From Nitrosomonas sp. Nm166 (GTDB taxonomy: Bacteria; Pseudomonadota; Gammaproteobacteria; Burkholderiales; Nitrosomonadaceae): 64,000 nt of DNA. How positions within the stretch are numbered: position 1 is the stretch's first letter; each line of letters begins with the position of its first letter. The notes beneath the pieces were generated by a model. It was not told where the DNA came from and did no database searches. It saw nothing but the letters and a program-made list of their open reading frames with translations. The stretch is taken from the NCBI RefSeq assembly GCF_900112825.1, contig NZ_FONE01000009.1, positions 20,567 through 84,566 on the forward strand, in the 5' to 3' direction. A program made the translations under genes and the position numbers. Positions 29,560 to 40,251 of this stretch are shown here, piece by piece.

Positions 29560-30126
29560 ATGATTGACCGTAATGGGTATCGCCCCAATGTTGGTATTAT
29601 ATTGCTGAATTCAAAAAATGAGGTTTTCTGGGGCAAGCGTATTAAACAGAATTCTTGGCAATTTCCACAAGGGGGTATTAAATCAGGAGAGAGTCCTGAG
29701 CAAGCTATGTATCGGGAATTAACCGAGGAGATAGGATTACATCCAAATCATGTTGAAATTGTTGGGCGTACGCGAGATTGGTTGCGATATGAAGTACCGG
29801 AGCGGTGGATACGCCGTGAGTGGCGTGGGAATTACAAAGGACAGAAGCAGATCTGGTATTTGTTGCGCTTAATAGGACGCGATAGTGATGTTTCATTACG
29901 CAAAAGCGCACATCCAGAATTTGATGCGTGGCGCTGGAATCAATATTGGGTCGAGTTAGACTCAGTTGTTGAATTTAAACGTAAAGTTTATAAGCAAGCA
30001 TTAACAGAGTTATCGTATTTATTGAAAACGAATCTATGTCGAGGTAATAGGTATTATGATAAAAAACATCCGATCAAAAAAGCAGAGAAAATTATTTTGA
30101 CTAATCAATTGGAAGTTAATGAATAA
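29560..30126 (+). CDS. rppH: RNA pyrophosphohydrolase (Nudix)
   Basis: 188 residues. The Nudix box spans residues 38-60 with Gly38, Glu44, Arg52-Glu53, Glu56-Glu57 and Gly59, preceded by SWQFPQ, which is typical of RppH. It removes pyrophosphate from 5'-triphosphate mRNA ends and so starts decay. Slightly longer than the E. coli protein because of a basic C-terminal tail ([10 protein letters not shown]). Confidence 0.94.
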   Translation: MIDRNGYRPNVGIILLNSKNEVFWGKRIKQNSWQFPQGGIKSGESPEQAMYRELTEEIGLHPNHVEIVGRTRDWLRYEVPERWIRREWRGNYKGQKQIWYLLRLIGRDSDVSLRKSAHPEFDAWRWNQYWVELDSVVEFKRKVYKQALTELSYLLKTNLCRGNRYYDKKHPIKKAEKIILTNQLEVNE

Positions 30127-30265
30127 TTGAGTTAAAAGTTCTATATTGTATAAAATAGCTGAACGTGTGAATTACTCCGTAATTTTTTATAAGATTCCCT
30201 TTGTGGGTGTTTCATCAGGCGTAATCGGCTGCGCCATTACAGCCGTTTTTTTAGGGAGAATACCG

Positions 30266-31258
30266 ATGAAAATACGCACACTAGTTGCGTCGCTGCTATC
30301 GATTGGTGCTTTTGTCACTTCGATGAATATTTCAGCCAATGAGCCTATCCAGCCTATTAAACCTCCAAAAATTGAAAATCCTGATATGGTTGAGCTGGGT
30401 AAAATGTTATTTTTTGATCCTCGCTTATCTAAATCTGGCTTTATTTCATGCAACTCTTGCCATAATCTGAGTATGGGAGGGTCGGACAATATTCCAAGTT
30501 CTATCGGGCATAAATGGTTTGAAGGACCTATTAATGCACCAACGGTATTAAATTCCAGCATGAGTTTATCGCAATTTTGGGATGGACGTGCTAAAGACTT
30601 AAAAGAACAGGCGGGTGGTCCGATTGCAAATCCAGGTGAAATGGGCTCTACTCACAAAATAGCTGTTGATGTAGTACAGTCTATTCCTCAGTACCGTGCC
30701 CACTTTAAAAAGGCATTTGGAACAGATCAAGTTGATATTGATCGAATAACCACCGCAATAGCTGCTTTTGAAGAAACGCTGGTTACACCAGGTTCACGCT
30801 TTGATAAGTGGTTGGAAGGTGATAAAGAAGCCTTAAATCAGCAGGAGCTTGAAGGATATGCATTATTCAAGAGTAGCGGCTGCGCTGGTTGCCATAATGG
30901 GAAAGCTGTGGGCGGTGCACTATACCAGAAGTTTGGCGTCTTTCATCCTTATGAAACAAAAAGTAAAATAGAAGGCAGAAAAGGGGTAACTGGAAAAGAT
31001 ACTGACTTAAATGTTTTCAAAGTTCCAACTTTGCGTAATATCGAATTAACTTACCCCTATTTTCATGATGGCGCGGTAGCAACACTAGAAGAGGCTGTTA
31101 AAATAATGGGTAAAGTGCAATTAGATCGTGATTTTAATAAGAAGGAGATTGATAGTATTGTCGCTTTCATGAAAACGCTGACAGGTGAGCAGCCTGATAT
31201 CAAATTACCTATACTTCCACCTTCTAACAATAATACTCCAAGACCTGTACCGTTTTAA
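30266..31258 (+). CDS. ccp: Periplasmic di-heme cytochrome c peroxidase
   Basis: 330 residues from the ATG at 30266, preceded by GGGAGAA; the frame is open further upstream but lacks such a site. Signal peptide MKIRTLVASLLSIGAF...SA, then two heme c sites, CNSCH (62-66) and CAGCH (206-210), as in CcpA/MauG-family peroxidases. The linker has the family WDGRAKDL, and TYPYFHDGAVATLEEAV near the C-terminus lies by the high-potential heme. It reduces H2O2 with electrons from small cytochromes. A clear terminator follows, so it is a single-gene unit. Confidence 0.93.
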   Translation: MKIRTLVASLLSIGAFVTSMNISANEPIQPIKPPKIENPDMVELGKMLFFDPRLSKSGFISCNSCHNLSMGGSDNIPSSIGHKWFEGPINAPTVLNSSMSLSQFWDGRAKDLKEQAGGPIANPGEMGSTHKIAVDVVQSIPQYRAHFKKAFGTDQVDIDRITTAIAAFEETLVTPGSRFDKWLEGDKEALNQQELEGYALFKSSGCAGCHNGKAVGGALYQKFGVFHPYETKSKIEGRKGVTGKDTDLNVFKVPTLRNIELTYPYFHDGAVATLEEAVKIMGKVQLDRDFNKKEIDSIVAFMKTLTGEQPDIKLPILPPSNNNTPRPVPF

Positions 31259-31266
31259 CGAAAAAT

Positions 31267-31286
31267 CTCGGGAGCTTGCTCCCGAG
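31267..31286. terminator. Terminator after the peroxidase gene
   Basis: CTCGGGAG (31267-31274) and CTCCCGAG (31279-31286) form a perfect 8-bp stem with loop CTTG, ending 28 bp after the ccp stop. The T stretch downstream is weak (TTAT) while an A run precedes the stem, so it may terminate better in one direction than the other. Confidence 0.75.
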
Positions 31287-31494
31287 TTATAATAAGGTTA
31301 TTGTTGTTACTAAGCAAATAAATTGTTTGATTGGAAGGAATATCGAATCAATTTAAGCTTGGTTGTCTGTAAATGCTCGAGGTAAAAAATAATACAGATG
31401 TTTTGCAGCATTATGCAATCTAGTGTAGATTTACGTTAAAAAATAAAGTAAAGTCACTATTCCGATAACTAATAATTAGAATAGGGAATTACCT

Positions 31495-31740
31495 ATGGGT
31501 AACAAGGGACAGTTACTGCAAGATCCATTTCTCAATATATTACGGAAAGAACATATTCCCGTATCAATATATTTAGTAAATGGTATTAAATTACAAGGAC
31601 AAATTGACTCGTTTGATCAATATGTGGTGCTGTTGAAAAACTCAGTTACGCAGATGGTATACAAACATGCAATTTCTACAGTGGTACCCGCAAGAGCGGT
31701 TACTATGCCGATTGAATCAGTGGAAGCACATGATACTTAA
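31495..31740 (+). CDS. hfq: RNA chaperone Hfq
   Basis: 81 residues, typical length. The Sm1 motif ([20 protein letters not shown] followed by NGIKLQG) and the Sm2 residues [12 protein letters not shown] are present. It forms a hexamer that pairs small RNAs with mRNAs. ATAGGGA precedes the ATG. It leads the hfq-hflX-hflK-hflC series, with hflX 22 bp downstream; the 234-bp gap after ccp probably holds its promoter. Confidence 0.97.
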   Translation: MGNKGQLLQDPFLNILRKEHIPVSIYLVNGIKLQGQIDSFDQYVVLLKNSVTQMVYKHAISTVVPARAVTMPIESVEAHDT

Positions 31741-31762
31741 TTCCTGAATATTTTATTCAGGC

Positions 31763-32935
31763 ATGCATACATTCAAAGCGGTAAATACAGCAATTTTAGT
31801 TAGTCTCGATTTTGGCAATGGAGATCATTTTGATCGTTTGCAAGAGCTGCGGCAGTTGGCTAGCAGCGCTAGGCTTGAGGTTTTAGCAGTAATTGAAGGA
31901 AAGCGTTCTCGTCCTGACCCAACAACCTATATTGGAAGCGGCAAAGTTAGTGAGTTATTACAAGTAGTAACGCAAACCCAAGTTTCACTTATTATATTTA
32001 ATCACGATTTATCACCAGCGCAGCAGCGTAATTTGTCTTTACGTTTGAATTGTAACGTTATTGATCGTACAAGTTTGATTTTGGATATCTTTGCTCAGCG
32101 CGCTAAGAGCTATGAAGGAAAGCTACAGGTAGAGCTAGCGCAGCTTGAGCATCTTGCGACTCGGCTTGTACATGGATGGACGCATCTTGAACGACAGAAA
32201 GGTGGGATTGGTTTACGAGGTCCTGGTGAAACCCAGCTAGAAACAGATCGTCGGCTAATCAAAAAACGAGTCAAATTACTAAAAGAAAAATTATTGGCTC
32301 TTCAACGTCATCGTAATATTCAAAGACGATCAAGACGACGCACACAAGTGCTGTCAGTATCCATTGTCGGATATACCAATGCAGGAAAATCAACCTTATT
32401 TAATAAACTAACGCGTGCACAATCATATGCCGCCGATCAGTTATTCGCTACATTGGATACGACGACACGGAAACTATACCTTGCTGAAGGCGAGTCAGCT
32501 GTGATTTCAGATACAGTAGGATTTATCCAAGAATTGCCGCATACACTAGTGGCAGCTTTTCGTGCGACACTTGAAGAGACTGTTCAGGCTGATCTGTTGC
32601 TTCACGTGATAGATGCTAGTAGTCCCAGTCGGGATGAGCAAATTGAAGAAGTAAATAAAATATTAAAAGAAATCGGTGCTGATACCATTCCTCAAATTCT
32701 AATCTTGAACAAGATTGACTTAACTGATTTGTCGTTAGGCGGCAAAGGTTGCGTGCGCGATGAATATGATAGAATATCACGTATTCGTTTAAGTGCAAAA
32801 ACTGGTGAGGGAATAGAATTTGTAAGGCAAGCATTAGCAGAAGCAATTGTAGAAAACTCCAAGAAACTGCACGAGAAAACTAAAGATATTAAGAAAATAA
32901 TTGGAGGTTGTGCTACGGTACAAGGACTTTTTTGA
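31763..32935 (+). CDS. hflX: Ribosome-associated GTPase HflX
   Basis: 390 residues. The N-terminal HflX domain has GKVSELLQ and GIGLRGPGETQLETDRRLI, followed by a basic linker and a G domain with GYTNAGKST (G1), DTVGFIQELPH (G3) and NKIDLT (G4). HflX splits stalled 70S ribosomes, notably after heat stress. It is between hfq and hflK, the classical order. Confidence 0.96.
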   Translation: MHTFKAVNTAILVSLDFGNGDHFDRLQELRQLASSARLEVLAVIEGKRSRPDPTTYIGSGKVSELLQVVTQTQVSLIIFNHDLSPAQQRNLSLRLNCNVIDRTSLILDIFAQRAKSYEGKLQVELAQLEHLATRLVHGWTHLERQKGGIGLRGPGETQLETDRRLIKKRVKLLKEKLLALQRHRNIQRRSRRRTQVLSVSIVGYTNAGKSTLFNKLTRAQSYAADQLFATLDTTTRKLYLAEGESAVISDTVGFIQELPHTLVAAFRATLEETVQADLLLHVIDASSPSRDEQIEEVNKILKEIGADTIPQILILNKIDLTDLSLGGKGCVRDEYDRISRIRLSAKTGEGIEFVRQALAEAIVENSKKLHEKTKDIKKIIGGCATVQGLF

Positions 32936-32957
32936 ACGAACAAAAACAGGAATTATT

Positions 32958-34136
32958 ATGGGATTAAATGATCCACAGTGGGGTAAAAACAAAGGGGATT
33001 CTGGTCCACCAGATTTGGACGATGTGTTACGTAATGTCAACAAAAAGATTAATAGCATTTTTGGACAAAAAAAAAGTGCCGGAGGCGATGAAAGCCCCCG
33101 TGATAAAGGACCTAAACAACAAAGTGGCAGTAATATTGCATTGATTCTGGGATTGCTACTGCTAGTATGGCTAGCGAGTGGGTTTTATATCGTGGATGAA
33201 GGGCATAGAGGAGTAGTGCTGCGCTTTGGCCAATATGTTGAAACTACACCGGCTGGTTTGCGGTGGCACTTACCTTACCCTGTTGAGAAAGTAGAAATAG
33301 TAAATGTCAGTCAAGTTCGTACCGTTGAGATTGGTTACCGTAATAATGTAAGGAGCAAGGTACTCAGAGAATCACTGATGTTAACCGATGATGAGAACAT
33401 CATTGATATTCAGTTTGCTGTGCAATATATCTTAAATAATCCAGAGAACTTCCTTTTTAAAAACAGAAATCCTGATGATGCGGTTTTGCAGGCTGCGGAA
33501 ACTGCGATTAGGCAGGTAATTGGTAAAAGTAAAATGGATTATGTTCTTTATGAAGGTCGTGAGCAGGTGGCTGCTAAAGCAACGCAGCTGATGCAAAAAA
33601 TTTTAGATCGATATGAAATAGGGATCTTGATCAGCAAAGTGACGATGCAGAACGCACAACCGCCAGAACAGGTTCAGGCTGCATTTGATGATGCAGTGAA
33701 AGCTGGACAAGATAGAGAGCGGCAAAAAAATGAAGGTCAGGCTTATGCAAATGACGTGATTCCAAGGGCTGTGGGTAATGCTGCTCGACTGATTCAAGAA
33801 TCTGAGGGGTATAAACAGCGCGTGATCGTGAGTGCAGAAGGTGATGCCAAGCGTTTTGAACAAATCCTCGTGGAATATAGCAAAGCACCTAAAGTAACTC
33901 GAGAACGGTTGTACTTGGATATGATGCAGCAAATTCTTGCTAATACCAGCAAAATTATGGTTGATCAGAAGAATGGCAATAATCTGTTGTACTTACCGTT
34001 AGATAAATTAATTCAAACGACTGGATCTACATCTGCTTCACCTGTAACGGTACAGCCGTCAGCACAGGAACCAATACCTGATAGCAGTGTACGGACACGG
34101 GAGTCGTTTCGTAGTCGTGAACGGGAGATTAGATAA
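32958..34136 (+). CDS. hflK: HflK, FtsH-regulating prohibitin-family membrane protein
   Basis: 392 residues from the ATG at 32958 (MGLNDPQWGKNKGDSGPPDL). A Gly-rich cytoplasmic N-terminus is followed by one membrane span (IALILGLLLLVWLASGFYIV), then a periplasmic SPFH/Band 7 domain and a C-terminal coiled coil. It assembles with HflC around FtsH and modulates membrane-protein proteolysis. The stop abuts the ATG of hflC with no gap. Confidence 0.95.
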   Translation: MGLNDPQWGKNKGDSGPPDLDDVLRNVNKKINSIFGQKKSAGGDESPRDKGPKQQSGSNIALILGLLLLVWLASGFYIVDEGHRGVVLRFGQYVETTPAGLRWHLPYPVEKVEIVNVSQVRTVEIGYRNNVRSKVLRESLMLTDDENIIDIQFAVQYILNNPENFLFKNRNPDDAVLQAAETAIRQVIGKSKMDYVLYEGREQVAAKATQLMQKILDRYEIGILISKVTMQNAQPPEQVQAAFDDAVKAGQDRERQKNEGQAYANDVIPRAVGNAARLIQESEGYKQRVIVSAEGDAKRFEQILVEYSKAPKVTRERLYLDMMQQILANTSKIMVDQKNGNNLLYLPLDKLIQTTGSTSASPVTVQPSAQEPIPDSSVRTRESFRSREREIR

Positions 34137-35021
34137 ATGAAGAATTTTATATCAGTTTTTGCGGGTATCATTATTGCCATATTTTTTCTAGGTAGCTCAG
34201 CTATTTATATTGTAGATGAGAGACAGCAGGCAATTCTGTTTCAATTAGGGGAAGTGATTGATGTTAAGACCAGCCCCGGCTTATATTTCAAAATTCCTTT
34301 GGCACAAAATGTACGTTATTTTGAGAAACGTATTCTGACAATGATGACGGAGGAGCCTGAACGTTTCATTACTTCAGAGAAAAAGAACGTTTTAGTGGAT
34401 TTGTTCGTGAAGTGGCGTATTGTAGATGTCAAACAATACTATATCAGTGTACGCGGTGATGAAAGCTTAGCACAAACGCGTTTAGCGCAAACGATAAATG
34501 CTAGCTTACGCGACGAGTTTGGTAATCGTACTGTTCATGATGTTGTTTCAGGTGAAAGGGATGTCATTATGGAAATCATGCGTCAGAAAGCAGATGCTGA
34601 TGCCCGTTCGATTGGAGTGGAAGTTGTGGATGTGCGCCTGAAACGTGTCGATTTGCCACAGGAAGTAAGTGAATCTGTTTACCGGCGTATGGAAGCAGAA
34701 CGTAAAAGAGTAGCCAATGAGTTACGTTCTACTGGCGCAGCTGAATCAGAAAAGATTCGTGCAGATGCGGATAGGCAACGGGAAGTGATACTGGCAGAAG
34801 CGTATCGTGAAGCTCAGAAAACCATGGGTGATGGCGATAGTCAGGCGGCTGCAACTTATGCAGTAGCATTTCAGAAAGATCCGGAATTTTACGCTTTCTG
34901 GCGGAGTATGGACGCTTATAAGCAATCATTTAAAAACAAGGCTGATATGATGGTTCTCGAACCAACTTCTGATTTCTTTAAGTATTTGAAAGATCCTACT
35001 ATTATTAATAATAAAAAATAA
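34137..35021 (+). CDS. hflC: HflC, FtsH-regulating prohibitin-family membrane protein
   Basis: 294 residues. N-terminal signal-anchor (MKNFISVFAGIIIAIFFLGSSAIYIV) with SPFH domain and helical C-terminus including RMEAERKRVANELRS, as in other HflC proteins. Starts directly after the hflK stop codon, so co-translation is expected. Partner of HflK in the FtsH cage. Confidence 0.95.
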   Translation: MKNFISVFAGIIIAIFFLGSSAIYIVDERQQAILFQLGEVIDVKTSPGLYFKIPLAQNVRYFEKRILTMMTEEPERFITSEKKNVLVDLFVKWRIVDVKQYYISVRGDESLAQTRLAQTINASLRDEFGNRTVHDVVSGERDVIMEIMRQKADADARSIGVEVVDVRLKRVDLPQEVSESVYRRMEAERKRVANELRSTGAAESEKIRADADRQREVILAEAYREAQKTMGDGDSQAAATYAVAFQKDPEFYAFWRSMDAYKQSFKNKADMMVLEPTSDFFKYLKDPTIINNKK

Positions 35022-35167
35022 CTAGGAGTTAGACTGAATAAGTAATAGGTATTACTCAAGGATTTTCGGAAAATTTTATAGCTTTAAAATATAAAATTAT
35101 TCCTGAATCTAGATCTAGACCTATATTGCAGTAAGACTATGTAATTTTATTTTGTATTGATTCATGA

Positions 35168-35227
35168 AGGGGTTCTGGAAATCGCAGTTATTTTTATACT
35201 CGATTACAACAGAACCTCTAATTTTTT
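35168..35227 (+). terminator. Possible terminator after hflC
   Basis: GGTTCTG (35171-35177) pairs with CAGAACC (35210-35216); inside, AATCG pairs with CGATT. Six T residues follow at 35222-35227. The long interrupted stem makes this less certain than a compact terminator, and the downstream DUF2065 gene may still be read through. The 260-bp gap also contains the palindromic TCTAGATCTAGA near 35109. Confidence 0.4.
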
Positions 35228-35281
35228 GTGCTTATTCTTCGAAGATAGAATGAGTAATTGATTAAGCAGGAGTTGTTGTTT

Positions 35282-35467
35282 ATGTGGGAAACTTTTCTGA
35301 TTGCGATTGCGTTGATGCTGATTTTAGAAGGAATGCTGCCATTCTTATCTCCCCAAACTTGGCGAGAAGCATTCAGAAAATTAATTGATGCTAATGATAA
35401 TCAGATACGCTTTGTAGGACTGACTTCGATGCTAGTTGGGTTAATGCTGCTTCTTATCGTAAGCTAA
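35282..35467 (+). CDS. DUF2065 (YjeT-like) small inner-membrane protein
   Basis: 61 residues from the ATG at 35282 (MWETFLIAIALMLILEG), with AGGAG ten bases upstream. Two hydrophobic helices flank a short loop with PFLSPQTWREAFRKL and RFVGLTSMLVGLMLL, which is the DUF2065 pattern. In many proteobacteria this gene lies between hflC and hisZ or purA, as here. Function unknown; a link to the FtsH-HflKC complex is only positional. Confidence 0.85.
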   Translation: MWETFLIAIALMLILEGMLPFLSPQTWREAFRKLIDANDNQIRFVGLTSMLVGLMLLLIVS

Positions 35468-35504
35468 TGTATTTCCTCTATTTTTTCATTAATAGTTTTT
35501 AATC

Positions 35505-36662
35505 ATGCACATGCGTAATTGGCTGCTTCCAGAATATGTCGAAGATATATTGCCTGTAGAAGCATTGCATATCGAGGCAATGCGTAGACAGATCATCGAC
35601 CTGCTTCTGGTTCATGGCTATCAGCAAGTAATTCCGCCTTTATTGGAATATGTTGAATCGCTATTGTCCGGTAGTGGTAGTGATATGAATTTGCAGATGT
35701 TTAAAGTCGTAGATCAACTGAGTGGTCGCATGATGGGTTTACGCGCCGATATGACACCACAGGTTGCTCGAATTGATGCGCATTTATTGAATTGTGAAGG
35801 TATTACTCGCTTATGTTATGTCAATAGCGTATTACATACATTGCCATCTGGAATAGCACAAACACGAGAACCATTACAAATTGGCGCAGAACTATATGGC
35901 CACTCAGGTTTAGAAAGTGATGTGGAAGTTCAACGACTGATGCTGCGGTGTTTGTCTGTTTCAGGCGTGAATGGAATTCACCTGGATCTCGGGCATGTGG
36001 CAGTTTTCCGGAGTTTAATTAAAGGCGCAGGTATTTCACAACAACTTGAAACCGAATTATTCACGATTTTACAGGCCAAGGATATTTCAACTTTAAAAGA
36101 ACTGTGTATAAAGTTGAAAAAACAAACTCGTGAAGCATTAATGCTGCTGCCCGAGCTTTATGGGGATAAGAAAATTCTGGCCGATGCCTGTAAACGATTG
36201 CCGGACTATCCAGAGATCAAAACTGCATTGAATGAGCTTAGTACAGTCGAAGAGGAGTTAAAGCCAGTTGTTGATAAAATTGCTTTCGATTTGGCTGACT
36301 TACGTGGATATCATTATCATACCGGAATTGTCTTTGCCGCCTATGCGAAGGGGTGTTCAAATGCCATCGCTTTAGGTGGGCGTTATGATGAGATTGGTAA
36401 AGCCTTTGGGCGAGCGCGGCCGGCAACTGGTTTTAGTATGGATCTCAGAGAAATCTCCAAGTTAGTAAAACCTCAACCATATCCCAAGGGAATACGCGCA
36501 CCCTTTCAGAAAAAAAATGCAGCACTAGAAACTAAAATTGAGGAGTTACGGAAAGCAGGGCATATTGTTATTATGGAATTGCCAGGGCAGAACAATGAGC
36601 TTTTAGACTGTAACAGACAATTAGTATTGCATGACGGGCAGTGGATTATTGAAGAAATTTAA
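35505..36662 (+). CDS. hisZ: ATP phosphoribosyltransferase regulatory subunit
   Basis: 385 residues. Class II HisRS-like catalytic fold (RNWLLPEYVEDILPVEA, then GLRADMTPQVARI and GGRYDEIGKAFGRARPATGFS) without the anticodon-binding domain. HisZ pairs with short-form HisG, which is not in the window. Start could be the ATG at 35505 or the one six bases later; no strong ribosome-binding site decides. purA follows after 35 bp. Confidence 0.93.
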   Translation: MHMRNWLLPEYVEDILPVEALHIEAMRRQIIDLLLVHGYQQVIPPLLEYVESLLSGSGSDMNLQMFKVVDQLSGRMMGLRADMTPQVARIDAHLLNCEGITRLCYVNSVLHTLPSGIAQTREPLQIGAELYGHSGLESDVEVQRLMLRCLSVSGVNGIHLDLGHVAVFRSLIKGAGISQQLETELFTILQAKDISTLKELCIKLKKQTREALMLLPELYGDKKILADACKRLPDYPEIKTALNELSTVEEELKPVVDKIAFDLADLRGYHYHTGIVFAAYAKGCSNAIALGGRYDEIGKAFGRARPATGFSMDLREISKLVKPQPYPKGIRAPFQKKNAALETKIEELRKAGHIVIMELPGQNNELLDCNRQLVLHDGQWIIEEI

Positions 36663-36676
36663 TTTTTTAGAAATAG

Positions 36677-37993
<1,317 letters not shown>

Positions 37994-38036
37994 TAAGTAT
38001 TTTATAAGTAACTGGTAATCATCGTTGAAGTGATCT

Positions 38037-38468
38037 ATGCAGTGTTCTCATTCAATACGAATTGTAAGTTGGCAAGACGAAGCGCTTATTTTGCGTAGTA
38101 TTCGAACAGCAGTTTTTATTCATGAACAGCAAGTTCCAGCCGATCTGGAGTGGGATGAGTTTGACGCAATCAGTATGCATGTGCTTGCACTAAATTCTGA
38201 TGGGCAGCCTATAGGAACTGCAAGATTATTACCGGATGGGCATATTGGACGTATGGCGGTATTAAAAGAGTGGCGTGGAAAGGGAGTTGGCAGTGCCATG
38301 ATGCGAAGAATATTGGAAGAAATAAACCATCGGGGAATACCGATAGCCAGGTTAAATGCACAAACGACAGCTATTCGATTCTACGAAAAATTTGGATTCC
38401 AGATGTCGGGAAAAGAATTTATGGAAGCTGGTATCCCCCATGTCAAAATGATCTTCAACTATAGTTAG
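38037..38468 (+). CDS. GNAT-family N-acetyltransferase
   Basis: 143 residues. Motif A with acetyl-CoA pyrophosphate loop is RMAVLKEWRGKGVGSAMMRR, and motif B is ARLNAQTTAIRFYEKFGF. The N-terminal RTAVFIHEQQVPADLEWDEFD resembles the YjcF/ElaA type. Substrate unknown. It may be co-transcribed with purA. Confidence 0.85.
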   Translation: MQCSHSIRIVSWQDEALILRSIRTAVFIHEQQVPADLEWDEFDAISMHVLALNSDGQPIGTARLLPDGHIGRMAVLKEWRGKGVGSAMMRRILEEINHRGIPIARLNAQTTAIRFYEKFGFQMSGKEFMEAGIPHVKMIFNYS

Positions 38469-38478
38469 ATAGATTCAA

Positions 38479-38853
38479 TTACTTAATTTCCGTTTTTCCC
38501 CATTCATTAGCTAAGGCATCAGTAGCTTGTTTCCATCGGTTAGTTGCTTGTTCCATGGATATTTTAGCCTGCTCGGCTTTTCTTCGAGTAACTTCTACTT
38601 CTTGCTCGGCTGCTGATAGCTTTTGTTTAAGGGAAGCCAGCTTCTTTTCTGCAAACGCTGCATCCTTGGCTAGAGTTTCAGCTGATCGCTTGGCTTGTAT
38701 CATCTGCTCATAAGTGATACTGGCATTCTTCTGAAGGCTCTCAATCCTCTCTGCATTTGCAGACGATAGAGACAGAGTGATCAGAAAAAGAGCAAAGCAA
38801 ATTCTAGTCAATGATTGGAAAGTAATTTTTTTAAAAATGGAGGCAGTCTTCAT
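38479..38853 (-). CDS. Exported small coiled-coil protein of unknown function
   Basis: 124 residues. A signal peptide (basic start, hydrophobic ICFALFLITLSLSSANA) is followed by an uninterrupted heptad-rich helix with many Glu/Lys/Ala residues (for example AEKKLASLKQKLSAAEQEVE). I do not recognise a family. It could be an outer-membrane-tethered or periplasmic spacer protein, but it lacks a lipobox Cys. It converges on the acetyltransferase gene with a 10-bp gap. Confidence 0.65.
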   Translation of the reverse strand: MKTASIFKKITFQSLTRICFALFLITLSLSSANAERIESLQKNASITYEQMIQAKRSAETLAKDAAFAEKKLASLKQKLSAAEQEVEVTRRKAEQAKISMEQATNRWKQATDALANEWGKTEIK

Positions 38854-39214
38854 AATTGTCTTCTAATTGTTTAGTGTCATTCGGATTCATTTCGGGATGG
38901 TTTTTGCAAGAAAGAACCAGTTCTTGCTTTTGCGATATAAAATTAAGTACTGCGTATCTGAATACAGTATTAGTATGGGTCATTGATGAATTCAAATGAA
39001 AGCGATACTTAAATTTCATGTGATCAATGAATTTATTGATCAATACGAATACTTAGTTTACTAAAAAACACATGCTAAATGTTTTTCCGGATGAGGGATA
39101 GGTTATCAGGTAAACGAACAGTTGTAATGAAATTATAATAGCCTGAAGAGCTTATTTAGCTTGAGATTATGCAATGAAATAGAAATAAATGTTCACGAAG
39201 GGAATGATAATGTT
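38854..39214. other. 361-bp AT-rich intergenic region with a perfect inverted repeat
   Basis: Lies between two divergent small exported-protein genes. A perfect 8-bp inverted repeat, TGATCAAT and ATTGATCA, occupies 39021-39042 with a 6-nt loop, a candidate operator. A minus-strand open frame at 38831-39043 overlaps the coiled-coil gene and does not look like a protein. No RNA gene is recognisable. Confidence 0.5.
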
Positions 39215-39583
39215 ATGCAGTTCATAATTAAAGTAAGCTTGTTTGTTTTTTGCAGTCTGGGGTTGACCTTATTATCTTTATCCGCACATGCAAGTTGTAA
39301 AGGGTGTTTATGTCCCGGGGATCCTTGCAATCTTTGCCCATTACCGGCTATGGAGAATGTTCCACCAAAAACTAATGAACCTGAGTTGTGCGCCAGAATA
39401 AGAGAAAAAGTACCCCCGACTACAGCAGAACCTGGATCCAATGAGTATTTCCCAAGTCTGGATAAATCTGTAATGGTTTGTGTAAACGAAGGAGGGGATG
39501 TGATTAGAAACAAACAACGCAATGCAGAGTTTCCATCACGATTCTACTGCAAACCACCCCAACAGCAACTTAAACAGCACTGA
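39215..39583 (+). CDS. Exported cysteine-rich protein of unknown function
   Basis: 122 residues from the ATG at 39215. Signal peptide MQFIIKVSLFVFCSLGLTLLSLSAHA, then a mature N-terminus packed with cysteines: CKGCLCPGDPCNLCP. Three more cysteines follow (ELCARI, VMVCVN, RFYCKPP), giving eight in the mature part, enough for four disulfides. A proline-rich middle and a Gln/His-rich tail complete it. No family recognised; metal binding or a disulfide-stabilised periplasmic role are both possible. Confidence 0.65.
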   Translation: MQFIIKVSLFVFCSLGLTLLSLSAHASCKGCLCPGDPCNLCPLPAMENVPPKTNEPELCARIREKVPPTTAEPGSNEYFPSLDKSVMVCVNEGGDVIRNKQRNAEFPSRFYCKPPQQQLKQH

Positions 39584-39780
39584 TTGCCGTGGGGTAGCCA
39601 ATTGCTTTTTTAGTCCGAGCAGGAATGACTCCTTTGAGGCTTGTTTTTAAGGCACAGCGCAGGAGTCAGGTCTGTCGAGTTAATCATCAGGAAGTCATGC
39701 AAACATCATTAATGAAGTGTACGAGTAGTTCGGAATAGATATCCTTTAGGAATATTTATAAAAAATTCGAAAGGGCAATA

Positions 39781-40002
39781 ATGCAAACAAAAATTCAATC
39801 ACTCATAGAAGCCTGGGCAAATGTACTCATAGGTTATTTCATCGCACTCGCCGCACAGATGATCGTGTTTCCACTGTATGACATTAAAGTCACCATGACA
39901 CAGAATATACAGATCGGATTAATCTTTACGATTGTATCGATTGCCAGAAGCTATGCACTGAGGCGGCTATTTAATAAGCTACACTATGTCAGAACGCCAT
40001 GA
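39781..40002 (+). CDS. Small membrane protein, DUF7220-like
   Basis: 73 residues, preceded by AAAGGG at six-base spacing. Two hydrophobic helices (NVLIGYFIALAAQMIVFPLY and IQIGLIFTIVSIARSYALRR) end in RRLFNKL. This layout resembles small proteins called DUF7220 that are frequent in phages and prophages. No other phage gene is nearby, so it may be a relic of past integration. Function unknown. The 249 bp after it contain nothing I can identify. Confidence 0.6.
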   Translation: MQTKIQSLIEAWANVLIGYFIALAAQMIVFPLYDIKVTMTQNIQIGLIFTIVSIARSYALRRLFNKLHYVRTP

Positions 40003-40251
40003 ATAATGCCCATCATGGGGCTGATCATAAACCCGAAGAATCATATATCATGAAAAATCATACTGCTGCTGGATAGAAGCCGGTCGCTTCGATTTTTTCC
40101 TGCCAATCCCATCTCTTTTGATAAGTCCACGGTTTTGCTGCATTTTTTAGAGAAGCTTTATCCATGGGTTGTTACATTACGTAGTTGCTGCTAACTCGGT
40201 ACAATGCGAATCCTTGTGTAATCTTATCGTCCTATCATTACTGGTTCAAAC

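Noticed and set aside
38831..39043. Minus-strand open frame of 70 codons before the exported coiled-coil gene
   Set aside because: It overlaps the start of a better gene, has no ribosome-binding site or protein-like pattern, and covers the AT-rich region with the inverted repeat.
39781..40002. Prophage remnant around the DUF7220-like gene
   Set aside because: No integrase, attachment repeat, tRNA or other phage gene is visible on either side, so one small gene is not enough.
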